64,000 nt of DNA from Gordonia amarae NBRC 15530 (GCF_000241345.1 NZ_BAED01000046.1:1-64000); one strand, 5' to 3'. Shown: positions 35,282 through 44,884, counted from the first letter of the stretch. Program-made: numbers and translations. Notes: generated by a model from the sequence alone, not told the origin.

Positions 35282-36058
35282 TCAGATCACCTGAATCGGG
35301 ATGAACAGTGCGGTGATCTGGGTGATCACCACGTTGACGACCATGCACACCACCACGCCGAGCACCACGGAGGCGTTGACGGCGTCGGCCACACCGCGCG
35401 AACCGCCTGCGGCCTCCAGGCCGCGCCGCGCGGCGATCACCACCACCACGAAGCCGAAGATGACGGATTTGAGCAGGCAGATCCACAGGTCGGTGAGCGA
35501 GGCGTAACTGCCGAACGACTGCCAGTAAGAGCCGGCGACCACGCCCTGGCCGACGATCGAGACGACAAAGCTGGACGCGACGGCGATCACGATGATCAGC
35601 ACCGACAGCACCGGCGCCACCAGGATCATCGCCACCATGCGCGGGGCCACGAGCCTGCGGGTGGGGTCGATGCCGAGCACCCGCATCGCGTCGATCTCCT
35701 CCCGGACGGTGCGGGCGCCGAGGTCGGCGGTGATCGCCGAGGCACCCGCGCCACCGAGCAGCAGCGACGCGGCCATCGGGGCGCCCTGCTGGATCACGCC
35801 CATGCCGCCCACCGCGCCTGCCATCGAGCTGGCGCCGAGGTTGTTGGTGAGGCCACCGATCTGCACGGCGATGATCACGCCGAACGGGACGGCCATCAGC
35901 AGGGCGGGCAGCACGGTGATGCTGAGCAGGAACCAGGCCTGCACGATCGCCTCGCGGTACGGGAAACGTCCGCCGATCATGTCGACGACCGCGATCACCG
36001 GGGTGCGGGCACCCAGGCGCACCGTGCGCCCGAAGCTCTGCACAGCAGCAAGCGGCAT
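35282..36058 (-). CDS. yrbEA: YrbE-type permease A, mce operon 1
   Basis: 258 aa, first gene of mce operon 1. MlaE/YrbE membrane subunit with the motif LGARTVREEIDAMRVLGIDPTRRL at about residues 115-138. ATG 36058 (MPLAAVQSFG) is chosen as the family N-terminus; the frame continues upstream into the promoter region. A divergent TetR gene and palindromes lie in the 178-bp upstream gap. Confidence 0.92.
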   Translation of the reverse strand: MPLAAVQSFGRTVRLGARTPVIAVVDMIGGRFPYREAIVQAWFLLSITVLPALLMAVPFGVIIAVQIGGLTNNLGASSMAGAVGGMGVIQQGAPMAASLLLGGAGASAITADLGARTVREEIDAMRVLGIDPTRRLVAPRMVAMILVAPVLSVLIIVIAVASSFVVSIVGQGVVAGSYWQSFGSYASLTDLWICLLKSVIFGFVVVVIAARRGLEAAGGSRGVADAVNASVVLGVVVCMVVNVVITQITALFIPIQVI

Positions 36059-36156
36059 GTGAGACTCCCGTCTGATATTTGGTGCACGACGGCGGCGGAG
36101 AAATGCGATTGATTGAGGTTTCTGACACGACACGCCCTCAGCTGTGTCACTTTCGA

Positions 36157-36178
36157 GTCGGTAACGTACCATACCGAC
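36157..36178. promoter_or_regulatory. Palindromic operator candidate, mce operon 1/TetR divergon
   Basis: GTCGGTA-acgtacca-TACCGAC is a perfect 7-bp inverted repeat midway between yrbE-A and the TetR gene. A second one, TGACAC ... GTGTCA, lies at 36123-36149. Either could be the TetR site. Confidence 0.5.
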
Positions 36179-36236
36179 AGTGCCCCGCATCACACCAGAT
36201 GGAATTTTCGACAGTGCAGCACAGGAGTGATTCGAC

Positions 36237-36845
36237 TTGACCCAGGTCACCTATCGGGGCACCCGCCGGAGCGATGCTCAGGAACAGCAGACCCACGCCA
36301 TCATCCGCGCGGCAGTCGATGAGTTCACCCGCGCCGGCATCCGGCAGGCCAGCATGGAGTCGATCGCCGCCGACGCCGGCGTCAGCCGCAGCACCGTCTA
36401 CCGGCGTTTCCCCAGCAAGGACGAGTTGCTCGCGCAGGTCGTCCGGCACCTCCAGATGCGGTTCGTCACCGAGATCGGCCAGCGGGTGGCCGGCCTCGAT
36501 CCGCGCGCCACCGTCGTCGAGGCGTTCAGTCTCGCGGTCACCGGGGTGCGCCAGAACCGGCTCATCACCCAGATCCTCGCCGACGGCGCGGAAAGCACCG
36601 GCATCCTGCTCGGCCAGCAAGGCGGTGGGCTCACCGAACTCGTCGACACCTTCAGCGGCGGTATCGTCACCACGCTGCGCGCGGCGGGCGCCTGCATGCC
36701 CGACGATGAGATCAAACAGGCCGCCGAGATCCAGTTCCGGCTCGTCGTGTCGCTGCTGATGAGCGAGTCGACCACCGTCGACGTCCACGACGACGCGTCG
36801 GTGCGGGCGTTCGCGGAGAAGTTCCTGGCGCCCATGATCTGGTGA
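36237..36845 (+). CDS. TetR-family regulator, divergent from mce operon 1
   Basis: 202 aa. The helix-turn-helix is at about residues 20-65 (IIRAAVDEFTRAGI, MESIAADAGVSRSTVYRRFPSKDELLAQ). The start is TTG 36237, with AGGAG 9 bases upstream. The intergenic palindromes and divergent layout point to control of the mce operon, as TetR proteins do for other mce clusters. The stop codon lies inside the first unit of a 17-bp tandem array. Confidence 0.9.
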   Translation: MTQVTYRGTRRSDAQEQQTHAIIRAAVDEFTRAGIRQASMESIAADAGVSRSTVYRRFPSKDELLAQVVRHLQMRFVTEIGQRVAGLDPRATVVEAFSLAVTGVRQNRLITQILADGAESTGILLGQQGGGLTELVDTFSGGIVTTLRAAGACMPDDEIKQAAEIQFRLVVSLLMSESTTVDVHDDASVRAFAEKFLAPMIW

Positions 36846-36931
36846 TGTCACAGTTCTGGTGATGTCACAGTTCTGGTGATGTCACAGATCTGGTGATGTC
36901 ACAGTTCTGGTGAGGTCACAGTTATGGTGAC
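36838..36931. repeat. Array of five 17-bp tandem repeats at the tetR 3' end
   Basis: The unit is tctggtgatgtcacagt, with five full copies (36838-36922) and a partial sixth. Each unit contains the near-palindrome GTGAtgTCAC. The first unit supplies the last codons and stop of the TetR gene. No unique spacers, so this is not CRISPR. Confidence 0.95.
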
Positions 36932-36993
36932 GGTTGGGGGCGCGCCGCCGGACGTTTAATCACGCGCACAGAATCCGGTGACATAATCCGCGC

Positions 36994-38085
36994 ATGCGCT
37001 CCACGAACTGTGTCTACGTCGACGCCGGCTACCTCCTCGCCTCCGCGGCCACCCGGGCGACCGGCACATCGTTGCGCAGCGGCATCAACGTCGACGACGC
37101 CGCGCTGATCTCCACCCTCGTCAACACCGCGTCGCGGCTGTCCGGGCTGCCCACGCTGCGCGTGCACTGGTACGACTCGGCGCACAACGGTGTCCCCGAC
37201 CCGCGGCAGGAACGCATCGGTGAACTGCCGAAGGTGAAACTGCGGCTCGGCCGGTTCGGGGTGGGCGGCGAACAGAAGGGTGTGGATCTGCGGATCGGGC
37301 TCGACCTGGTCACCCACGCCCGCAACAACGCCTCCGACGTGTTCTTCCTCGTCTCCGGCGACGACGACCTCACCGAGGCCGTCGAGGAGGCGCAGGTGCA
37401 CGGTGTGCAGGTAGTGGTGCTGGCCGTCCCCAACGCAGCGGGCAAACCGCACGGCATCAGCAGGCACCTGCTGCGGGCCGTCGACGACATGCAGGTCATC
37501 GACGGTGCGGCCGTCGACGCGGCGGTGATCAAGATCGACCGCAAGGTGCCCGAGACCGCGGCCCCGGCACCCACCGAACCCGCCCGCCCCGGACCGAAAC
37601 CCGGCCCGCATCCAGCACACCTGGCGGCCCCGCATCCGGCGGCGCCACACCCCGCCCAGCATCCGGCCTCACAACATCCGGTGGCCCCCAAACCCGCCGT
37701 GGAACCCCGCAAGGCCTCACCGGCGACCGTCGCCGCCTCCACTCAGATCCCGGTGGTGAAACCCCGGCAGACCAGTACCCTCGCCTACAGCTCGAAGAGC
37801 GGCGAGATCGGTCACGTAATGCCCGGCTACGACGCACCCGACATCGACAACGACGGAGCCGCGATCGAGGCCGTCGCCGAACGCGTCCTGTCCTCATTCC
37901 TCGACACCGCCTCGGCCGACGAGGTGCGCCGGCTCGCCGCGTCGCGGCCGTCGATCCCCCAGGACCTCGACCGGGCCATGCTCATGGACGCCTCCGACGC
38001 TCTCACGGTCGGCGACATCCCCGAGCCTGTCCGCTACCGCCTGCGTGAGGTGTTCTGGCAGAAGTTCAACGCACGCCGTCCGTGA
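36994..38085 (+). CDS. NYN-domain (PIN-like) protein
   Basis: 363 aa. The NYN nuclease-like domain (about residues 1-175) has the acidic residues expected for metal binding: VYVDAGYLL, GVDLRIGLDLV and LVSGDDDLTEAV. A proline/histidine-rich linker (about 190-245; PHPAAPHPAQHPA) leads to a helical C-terminal domain (about 285-363) found in similar proteins. Family members act on RNA. Transcribed alone, downstream of the 17-bp repeat array. Confidence 0.85.
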   Translation: MRSTNCVYVDAGYLLASAATRATGTSLRSGINVDDAALISTLVNTASRLSGLPTLRVHWYDSAHNGVPDPRQERIGELPKVKLRLGRFGVGGEQKGVDLRIGLDLVTHARNNASDVFFLVSGDDDLTEAVEEAQVHGVQVVVLAVPNAAGKPHGISRHLLRAVDDMQVIDGAAVDAAVIKIDRKVPETAAPAPTEPARPGPKPGPHPAHLAAPHPAAPHPAQHPASQHPVAPKPAVEPRKASPATVAASTQIPVVKPRQTSTLAYSSKSGEIGHVMPGYDAPDIDNDGAAIEAVAERVLSSFLDTASADEVRRLAASRPSIPQDLDRAMLMDASDALTVGDIPEPVRYRLREVFWQKFNARRP

Positions 38086-38100
38086 GCGCGATCCGCTGCG

Positions 38101-38715
38101 TCAGGACCAGGTGACAGCGGGTAATTGCATGTCGACAGGGAACGGCTTGTCGACAATGAGCCGACCGCGGTGGACACCGGTCGGGGCGTACACGCCACCT
38201 TCAGGGAGCAGTTCGAAGGAGTAGACGACCATCGCGTCTTCCTCGTTCTCCACCCGCCAGTAACACTCGATACCCGCGTCGGCGTACTGAGCGGGACGGA
38301 ATCGGCGGTCCTTGGTCTTGGTGCTGGGGGAAACAACCTCGACAGCCAGGCACACATCGGTGGGCGAAAAAGCGATATCGGAGGCAACCACCTCGCCGAC
38401 GGATACCGCGACCAGATCGGGAATCGGCACACTCGATCCCAGGTCAACGCCCGCTTCACGGGCGATGATCGTCCCTTCCGGTGCGACAGATCGCAACGCG
38501 AACCACAGCAGGTTGATCGCCTGGTTATGCCAGTGCGTGGCGGGCGCCATCATCACGATGTCACCGTCCAGCAGTTCGAAACGCCCATCGATGACCCCCG
38601 CGAGTTTCGGCAGATCCGCCACGGTGAACCCTCCGGGCGGCACGACCGGCAGCCGCACCTGACGAGTCGGGAACGACTCGTCGTCAGCATCGTCGTAACG
38701 CTCGGCCGCGGTCAT
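38101..38715 (-). CDS. Uma2-family (DUF820) putative restriction-endonuclease-like protein
   Basis: About 204 aa. The PD-(D/E)XK-like core is visible as GVDLGSSVPIPDLVAVS, then LAVEVVSPSTKTKDRRFRPAQYADAGIECYW. The Asp, Glu and Lys positions fit the family. ATG 38715 is chosen; ATG 38760, 8 bp after the transporter's stop, is possible. Biological role of Uma2 proteins is unknown. Placed after the transporter gene, but probably not part of its pathway. Confidence 0.82.
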   Translation of the reverse strand: MTAAERYDDADDESFPTRQVRLPVVPPGGFTVADLPKLAGVIDGRFELLDGDIVMMAPATHWHNQAINLLWFALRSVAPEGTIIAREAGVDLGSSVPIPDLVAVSVGEVVASDIAFSPTDVCLAVEVVSPSTKTKDRRFRPAQYADAGIECYWRVENEEDAMVVYSFELLPEGGVYAPTGVHRGRLIVDKPFPVDMQLPAVTWS

Positions 38716-38770
38716 GACTTCAGGGTAGCCGGACGATGCCGCCCGTGAGCTGTCGCTCATAACCGGCGGG

Positions 38771-41449
38771 CTAGGCCGGGACAGGGGTACCGAGGTAGGC
38801 GCCGACGACGGCCGGGTTGTTGCGGATGTCGTCGGGGGTGCCGGTGGCGATGACCTTGCCGAGGTCCAGGACGATGATGCGGTCACAGATGGAGAGCACC
38901 AGGTCCATGTCGTGGTCGACGAGGAGCATCGTGACACCGCTGTCGCGGGCGGCGCGCAACCGCTCACCGAGCCAACGGCTTTCCGACGAGTCGAGGCCGG
39001 CTGCCGGTTCGTCGAGCAGCGCCAGGCGTGGGGCGCCGGCCAGAATGCGCGCCACCGACACCAGTTGCCGTTGGCCCTGCGACAGGTCCGACGCGGGCAC
39101 CTGCGCCAGGTCGGCTATGCCGAGCCGGGCCAGTACGCCGGTGTCGCTGCCACCGACCATCACGTTCTCGGCCACGGTGAGCTCGTCATACAGTTCGATG
39201 TCCTGGAACGTGCGGCCCAGACCGGCCCGGGCTCGGCGGTGTGGCGGCAGGCCACCGATCCCGATTCCGTCGAGCCGGATGTCGCCGGTGGCCGGGGTGA
39301 AGCCGCTGATCGCGTCCATCAGCGTGGTCTTGCCCGCACCGTTGGGACCGATCAGTCCGACGATCTCGCCCTCGCGCACATCGAAACCGGCATCATCGAC
39401 GGCGGTGACGGCACCGTAGCGCACCCCCACTCGGTCGACCTCCAGGATCACCTCTCCGATGGCCCGCCCACCCCGGACGGGGGCGAAGGCCTGCACCGGT
39501 TCGTCACCGGAGATATCGGCCGGAGACCTTGGCGCGGAATGACGTTCGTGGATGTACCGGGCGAGGCCGTCGGGATTGGCCATCACGGTCACCACCAGCA
39601 GGACCCCGGACACGAGCAGATACCACTCGCCGAAGTGCAGATACCTGTCCATCAGGTAGAACAGCAGCCCGCCCGAGGCCATGAGTCCGGCGAGCAGACC
39701 ACTGGAGATCGAGGTGACGCCGGCGATGTAGCAGATCGCGAACAGCCCGACACCCGCGAACACACCGTACGACGATTCGCTGGCCATATGCTGCTGGTAG
39801 CCGATGAGCGAACCGCCGAGCCCGGCGATGAACGCCGAGATCCCGAACGCCGTCAGCTTCACCACTCCCACATTGATTCCCGACGCCGCCGCCGAACGTT
39901 CGTTGGCACGCACCGCCAGCATCGATGTCCCAAGTCTCGAATTAGGCAGCCAGGCCACCCCGAGGAGGACGATCGTCAGGAACACCAGAGACACGATCCC
40001 GAAACCGAATCGTGGATAGTGTTCACCCGCACCGATTCCCAGGTCGATTCCGAAGATGGACGGTTCGGCTACAGGCGACCCGTTCAGCCCGCCGTTGAAC
40101 GACGGATTGCGGAACCAGAACGCCTCCAGGAACACCGCCAGCGCCAGCGTCACCGCCATCAGCGGCAGCCCGCGCACCCGCAACGCGGGCAACCCGACGA
40201 CCACACCCACCGCGAGCGCGGCCAGCGCCGCCAGGACGGGGGCGAACGGGAACGGGACACCGAGGTCGGTGGTGATCCGGCTCAGGCTGAACGCACCCAC
40301 CCCGGCCAGGGTCAGCTGCGCCAGCGAGGCCTGTCCGGCATAGCCGCTGATGACCACCTGCGACAGTGCGACGATGGCCAGGATGATCGAGGTGACCACC
40401 GCATTGCCCAACTGCCCCGAGGTCACCGCCAGGGCGAGCGCGACCACCGGCACACCGATGGCCACCGGCCGCCACACGTTCCGGGGTCGCGGGCAGCGCC
40501 CGAGATCACCGCGGGTCACCGCGCCGCGACCGGGCAGCGGCTGCCCACGCAGCAACAGGAATCCGATGATCAGGACCAGCGGAATCGCCTCGGCCACACC
40601 GACGTCGGGAAACCACGAGATGCTTGTCTGCAGGTTGGTCGCCTCCGACTGCAGCATCCCGATCGCGATACCCGCACCGACGGTGACCCCGATCGAGGAA
40701 AAATTGCCGACGAGGGCAGCGGCGAGGGCAGGCACGATGAACATCGTGTACCCCACCGGGCTGAGTGCGACGATCGGCGCGATCACGATGCCGCCGACTG
40801 CCGCCGTCGCCGACGACAGCGCCCAGTTGCTGATCGCGATCTTCTCCGGCGACAACCCGCTGAGCAGCGCCCCCTTCTCCGATTCCGCCGCAGCCCGCGT
40901 CGCCAACCCGAAACGGGTGTAGCGCAGCACAAGTCCGGAGGCCAATGCCATCAGCACGACGACCCCGGCCAGCCACAGCCGGTCGACCGGTACCGCACCG
41001 TCCCCCACCCCGACGGTGTCCTTGGGGAAGATCGCCGCGACCGCCGGGGTGTCGGCACCCACCCGCAGGGCGATGAGCGCCTGCACCACCAGCATCAGAC
41101 CGATCGACACGACCGCCTTGGCGAGCACCTGCGCGGACCGCATCCAGCGGAACACCAGCAGGTAGAGCAGCACGCCGAGCACCGCCGAGATCGACACGGC
41201 TATCACCGTTGCCGCGGCGACCCCGAGTTCCTGTCCGAGGTCGATGCGCGCGGGCAGACCCGGAATGGGGTTGAGCAACTCTCCTTTTCGCAGGAACGCA
41301 TACGTGTACGCGGCGTACAGCGCGATCGCGCCGGTGGCGAAGTTGACCACCCCGGAACTCTTGTAGGTCATCACAAGGGCGAGGCCGAGTGCGGCGAACA
41401 CCGCCCCGTTGCCCAATCCCAGTGCGAGAAAAACCAGATGGTCGGCCAT
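38771..41449 (-). CDS. Fused LivH-LivM-LivG branched-chain-type ABC transporter
   Basis: 892 aa in three parts. Residues 1 to about 295 form a LivH-like permease. About 330-630 form a LivM-like permease (MLAVRANERSAAASGINV motif). About 650-892 form a LivG-like ATPase with Walker A GPNGAGKTT, signature LSQGQRQLVSVAR, Walker B LALLDEPAAGLDSSE and the switch His in DHDMDLVLSICDRI. ATG 41449 starts the first permease helix. The usual LivF ATPase is absent on either side. It follows the binding-protein gene by 23 bp. Substrate probably an organic acid or amino acid fed to the neighbouring enzymes. Confidence 0.92.
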   Translation of the reverse strand: MADHLVFLALGLGNGAVFAALGLALVMTYKSSGVVNFATGAIALYAAYTYAFLRKGELLNPIPGLPARIDLGQELGVAAATVIAVSISAVLGVLLYLLVFRWMRSAQVLAKAVVSIGLMLVVQALIALRVGADTPAVAAIFPKDTVGVGDGAVPVDRLWLAGVVVLMALASGLVLRYTRFGLATRAAAESEKGALLSGLSPEKIAISNWALSSATAAVGGIVIAPIVALSPVGYTMFIVPALAAALVGNFSSIGVTVGAGIAIGMLQSEATNLQTSISWFPDVGVAEAIPLVLIIGFLLLRGQPLPGRGAVTRGDLGRCPRPRNVWRPVAIGVPVVALALAVTSGQLGNAVVTSIILAIVALSQVVISGYAGQASLAQLTLAGVGAFSLSRITTDLGVPFPFAPVLAALAALAVGVVVGLPALRVRGLPLMAVTLALAVFLEAFWFRNPSFNGGLNGSPVAEPSIFGIDLGIGAGEHYPRFGFGIVSLVFLTIVLLGVAWLPNSRLGTSMLAVRANERSAAASGINVGVVKLTAFGISAFIAGLGGSLIGYQQHMASESSYGVFAGVGLFAICYIAGVTSISSGLLAGLMASGGLLFYLMDRYLHFGEWYLLVSGVLLVVTVMANPDGLARYIHERHSAPRSPADISGDEPVQAFAPVRGGRAIGEVILEVDRVGVRYGAVTAVDDAGFDVREGEIVGLIGPNGAGKTTLMDAISGFTPATGDIRLDGIGIGGLPPHRRARAGLGRTFQDIELYDELTVAENVMVGGSDTGVLARLGIADLAQVPASDLSQGQRQLVSVARILAGAPRLALLDEPAAGLDSSESRWLGERLRAARDSGVTMLLVDHDMDLVLSICDRIIVLDLGKVIATGTPDDIRNNPAVVGAYLGTPVPA

Positions 41450-41472
41450 CGAATCGCCTGTCGCGGTGTCGA

Positions 41473-42582
41473 TCAGGCGCCGACCACGCGGTCGCCACTC
41501 CAGCGTCCGTCGGCGTCGACATCGCTGACCACCGTCTTCAGTGAGCACAGCGCCGACAGCAGCGGGAATGCCTTGCCGTCACAGGTGAAGGTGAGTCCAC
41601 CCGCCGACGGAAGCGGCACGTCCTTGGTCGCCGTCATCGCCTGCTTGACACCGGCCGGGGTGAAATCGGTGACGGCCGACTTGTTCAGCGCCTCCGCGAA
41701 ACCCATCACCGCCTGGTATCCGCCGTAGCCGATACCGGCCGGATCGACATCGGGTGCGTACGCACCGAGGATCTGCCGGTACAGGGCCGATTCGGGCTCA
41801 TCGGAATACGCGGTGTTCGATCCGAACAGCTTGGCTCCCTTGACCGCATCCCCGCCGACCGCTTCGAGCACCGTCTTGTCCAGGCACGGACCGAGAACGT
41901 ACGGGGTGGTGTCGGCCGATGCCGCGGGCAGTGTCTTCAGCAGAGCCGTGCACAGCCGTCCGTCACCCAGTACGCCGACCGCGCCGGGCTTACCCTTGAG
42001 CGCTGCGGTGATCTGTGGGGTCGGGTCGGGGGTGTCGAGGGGAATTCCGATGAACTCGGCCTCGACACCGGCCTTCGTGAAGAACCGGCCACCGATCTGT
42101 TTGAGCAGACTCGCCGAATCCGGTCCGGTGCCGGCGATCACGGCGATCTTCTTGATGCCATCCCCGGCCGCCGTCTGCGCCATGCCGTTGAGAATGGCGA
42201 CGGTACCGCCGGTGAGTGAGAATGCGCCGGTCGTGGCGCACGCGGTGGCCGTGGCCGGGGTTTCTTCCTGTTTGCACACCACCAACTCGATCTTGTGACC
42301 CTTGATGCCTCCGGCGTTGTCGTTCAGGTAGCGGGTCGCGGCTTCGGCCGACTGCCGGACACTGGTCAGCGCCGTCCCGATGGCGCCGCCCTCACTGGAG
42401 ACGAAACCGATCTTGATGGGGGCACCGGTGGCCGGTTCGGCCGGAAACGATGCCGATGTGTTCGCAGCGGTGTCGTCACCGTCGTCGCCGCAGGCGGTCA
42501 GGCCACTCAGCGCGAGTACGCCGATCGACACCGCCAGCAGCGCCGAACGCACGTGCCTCACCTGAGAAGAAAATGAATACAT
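41473..42582 (-). CDS. Lipoprotein substrate-binding protein of the Liv-type transporter
   Basis: 369 aa. The signal peptide ends in the lipobox LTAC (Cys about residue 30), so it is anchored to the outer membrane face. The type-I periplasmic-binding (Leu/Ile/Val) fold is indicated by PIKIGFVSSEGGAIGTALTS and the later IAVIAGTGPDSASLLKQIG. AAGGAAG precedes ATG 42582. Gene order with the fused transporter is usual for Liv systems. Confidence 0.88.
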   Translation of the reverse strand: MYSFSSQVRHVRSALLAVSIGVLALSGLTACGDDGDDTAANTSASFPAEPATGAPIKIGFVSSEGGAIGTALTSVRQSAEAATRYLNDNAGGIKGHKIELVVCKQEETPATATACATTGAFSLTGGTVAILNGMAQTAAGDGIKKIAVIAGTGPDSASLLKQIGGRFFTKAGVEAEFIGIPLDTPDPTPQITAALKGKPGAVGVLGDGRLCTALLKTLPAASADTTPYVLGPCLDKTVLEAVGGDAVKGAKLFGSNTAYSDEPESALYRQILGAYAPDVDPAGIGYGGYQAVMGFAEALNKSAVTDFTPAGVKQAMTATKDVPLPSAGGLTFTCDGKAFPLLSALCSLKTVVSDVDADGRWSGDRVVGA

Positions 42583-42674
42583 AAGTCTTCCTTTGTCATT
42601 GGTGATCCCCGACCACCGGGCGACCCGACTGTCGGGCACCCGCTCCTGAACGAACCCGCCACGCTCGTGCCGGC

Positions 42675-43469
42675 CTACTGTGCCACGTAGCCCCCGTCGA
42701 TCGGCAGCAGCACCCCGGTGATGTTCTTCGCCTCGTCCGAGGCCAGATACACCGCCGCCGCGGCGCAGTCCTCGGCGGTGATGATCCGGCCCAGCGGATG
42801 GATCGAGGCGACGATGTCGACGAAATCCTGTGCCACCGGCTCGAACTTCTTGTCGTCGGCCGCCGAGAAGTTGGTCAGCGGCATCGCGGCCGGACAGATC
42901 GCGTTGACCCGGATATCGTCCTTGGCGCATTCGACCGCCAGCCCCTTGGTGAGCTGGTTCACCGCGCCCTTGGTGGATCCGTAGAGCACGCTTCCGAAAC
43001 CGACCATGCCCGCGACGGAACCGGTGTTCAGGATGACCCCACCGGCACCCTGCTGCTTGAACCGGCGGATCGCGTACTTGGAGCCGTAGAACACCCCGCT
43101 GACGTTGATGTCCCACAGCCTGCGCCATTCGGCCTCGGTGTAGTCCTCGGTGGTGGCGCCGGCCTTGAGTCCGGTGATCCCGGCGTTGTTGTGCATCACG
43201 TCGAGCGTGCCGAACTGGTCGACGGTCGCGTCGACGAGCCGCTCCAGATCTGCCTCGACGGTCACATCGCACCGCACCCCGATCACCGAATCATCAGCAC
43301 CCGAACCACTTTGGCCACCCCCGGCCAGTTCGACCGTTTCCTCCAGCCAGTCCTGGCGGACATCCGCGCACACCACCTTGGCCCCCTCGGCGAGGAAACG
43401 CAGGGTGGTGGCCCGCCCGACACCCGACCCGGCGCCGGTGATGACCGCGACCTTGTCCTTGAGCCGCAT
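42675..43469 (-). CDS. Short-chain dehydrogenase/reductase
   Basis: 264 aa. NAD(P)-binding motif TGAGSGVGRATTL at residues 11-23; the structural motif HNNAGI near 95; catalytic YGSTKGA (Tyr and Lys) near 172-178, after SVAG. The acidic residue in CADVRQDW suggests NAD+ preference. ATG 43469 overlaps the in-frame-restored MmgE/PrpD stop (TGATG). Substrate unknown; operon context suggests a hydroxy-acid or terpenoid-like intermediate. Confidence 0.9.
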   Translation of the reverse strand: MRLKDKVAVITGAGSGVGRATTLRFLAEGAKVVCADVRQDWLEETVELAGGGQSGSGADDSVIGVRCDVTVEADLERLVDATVDQFGTLDVMHNNAGITGLKAGATTEDYTEAEWRRLWDINVSGVFYGSKYAIRRFKQQGAGGVILNTGSVAGMVGFGSVLYGSTKGAVNQLTKGLAVECAKDDIRVNAICPAAMPLTNFSAADDKKFEPVAQDFVDIVASIHPLGRIITAEDCAAAAVYLASDEAKNITGVLLPIDGGYVAQ

Positions 43470-44418
43470 CAGCTGTTCCGCTTTCCGACCCGGGTGTAGG
43501 TGAGAATGTCCATGAGTTCGAAGATGTCGCGCTGTACTTCTTGATGCAGGCGCGGTTGATCCGGTACGGCGCCTGCCCCAGATCGGCGTCGATCTTGGTG
43601 AGGTCGATCTCCCCGTTGGCCACCAGCGGGGCGTAGATGCCGTTCTTGATATCGAGGACGCCCAACTCGGCGGTGGCACCCAGGCGGGCCAGGAATGCCG
43701 ACTGCACACCCATTTTCGCTGTGTGCCCGGACTCCAGGAAGTGAGTGTCGCAGCCGGCCTGGCCGAGGCCCGACGACCACGACCCCGCCATCGACAACGC
43801 GTGTTCGGTGCGCCCGGCGTCGAGCTTCAGCAGTTTGGCGGTGCCGACGGCCACCCCGAGCGGCCCGAACCACGACGGCGGACAGATGTGGGTGGACATC
43901 AGCGCCTCACCGGGGCCGGCCGAGCTGTAGCGCGAGGCCACCTCCCAGGTGACGATGGCCGCGGTGATCAGGTCCTTTCCGCTGGCCGTCTGCTTCTCGG
44001 CGACCGGGAACAGCGCCGGCAGCATCCAGTACGCGCTGGTGAAGTTCGGCATCTCGTTGTCCTCGAGCTCCGAGGAGTGGGCGAACGTGGCGTTGGCGTA
44101 GGCCGCGTTCTCCACGGTGCTGCGGTATCCGGCGCCCACCAGACCCACCTCGGGGCTGCCGCCCTGTTCGGCGAAGTAGGTGGTGAGGATGCGGGCGGCC
44201 GGTTCGCGGCTGCCGGCGATCATGCCCGCGATCGTCTTGAGCAGCAACGCCTTCGTGAATTCGACGGTCTCGGCGGGAAAGTCCTTGTAGTCGGCACCCA
44301 CGGCCCATTCGCACACGCGTTGCGCGCGCCGCTTGGGCGGTTCGGGGGCGGGAGCCGGTGCGGCGGCTTCTTCGACGACGGCTTCCTCGACGACGGGCGG
44401 TTCAATGGTCTGTGTCAT
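43469..44418 (-). pseudogene. MmgE/PrpD-family protein, frameshifted and short
   Basis: It starts MTQTIEPPVVEEAVVEEAAAP and carries the helical MmgE/PrpD N-terminal domain (about residues 50-270; FAHSSELEDNEMPNF, SMAGSWSSGLGQ). At about 43534 the frame breaks. The natural end RDIFELMDILTYTRVGKRNS is in another frame and its stop overlaps the SDR start. One missing base, TAC to TACC, would restore a 316-aa protein; unrepaired translation continues 175 bp into the SDR gene to 43294. Even restored, it lacks the second domain of the 450-500-aa family. Confidence 0.75.
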
Positions 44419-44455
44419 GGTTATGTCCTTGTCCGGAAAGAGTTTGCGCTGGTGG

Positions 44456-44884
44456 TCAGTTGGCTTCGGCGGCCGCGACATCGCGCTCGAACAGCTCTTT
44501 GAAGGTGGCGCCGGCGACCTTCAACGCCTGCATCGACTTCGGGACACCGATGTACGGAATGAAATTGAGGACGATCTCGAAGATCTCCTCGTGCGTCCAG
44601 CCGTTGGCCAGCGCCGCCTCGACGTGCATCTTGAACTCCTCGTGCGATCCCCGGGTCGCCAGGATCGACAGGCAGATCGCGCTGCGGGTCTTGTAGTCGA
44701 GGGTGTCGCGCGACCACACGTCGGCGTAGCAGGACTCCACGGCGATGCGCTGGAAGTCGTCGACCGCCTTGAATCCGGTCTCCTTCTGCTTCTCGCGCCA
44801 GGCAGGCCCGAAGATGCTGTCGAGCACCTGTGCGGCCTGGTCGTAGCGGGAGAGGGTGTCGGCGGCTTGCGCTGTGTCGGTCAT
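44456..44884 (-). CDS. Carboxymuconolactone decarboxylase (AhpD-like) family protein
   Basis: 142 aa, all-helical. The region DYKTRSAICLSILATRGSHEEFKMHVEAALANGWTHEEIFEIVL is typical of the CMD domain. It lacks a CxxC redox pair, so it is closer to decarboxylase-like members than to AhpD. GAGGAG lies 8 bases upstream of ATG 44884. Ordered between the P450 remnant and MmgE/PrpD genes. Confidence 0.87.
   Translation of the reverse strand: MTDTAQAADTLSRYDQAAQVLDSIFGPAWREKQKETGFKAVDDFQRIAVESCYADVWSRDTLDYKTRSAICLSILATRGSHEEFKMHVEAALANGWTHEEIFEIVLNFIPYIGVPKSMQALKVAGATFKELFERDVAAAEAN

Noticed and set aside
36838..36931. CRISPR array
   Set aside because: The 17-bp units are directly joined without unique spacers, and no cas genes are present.
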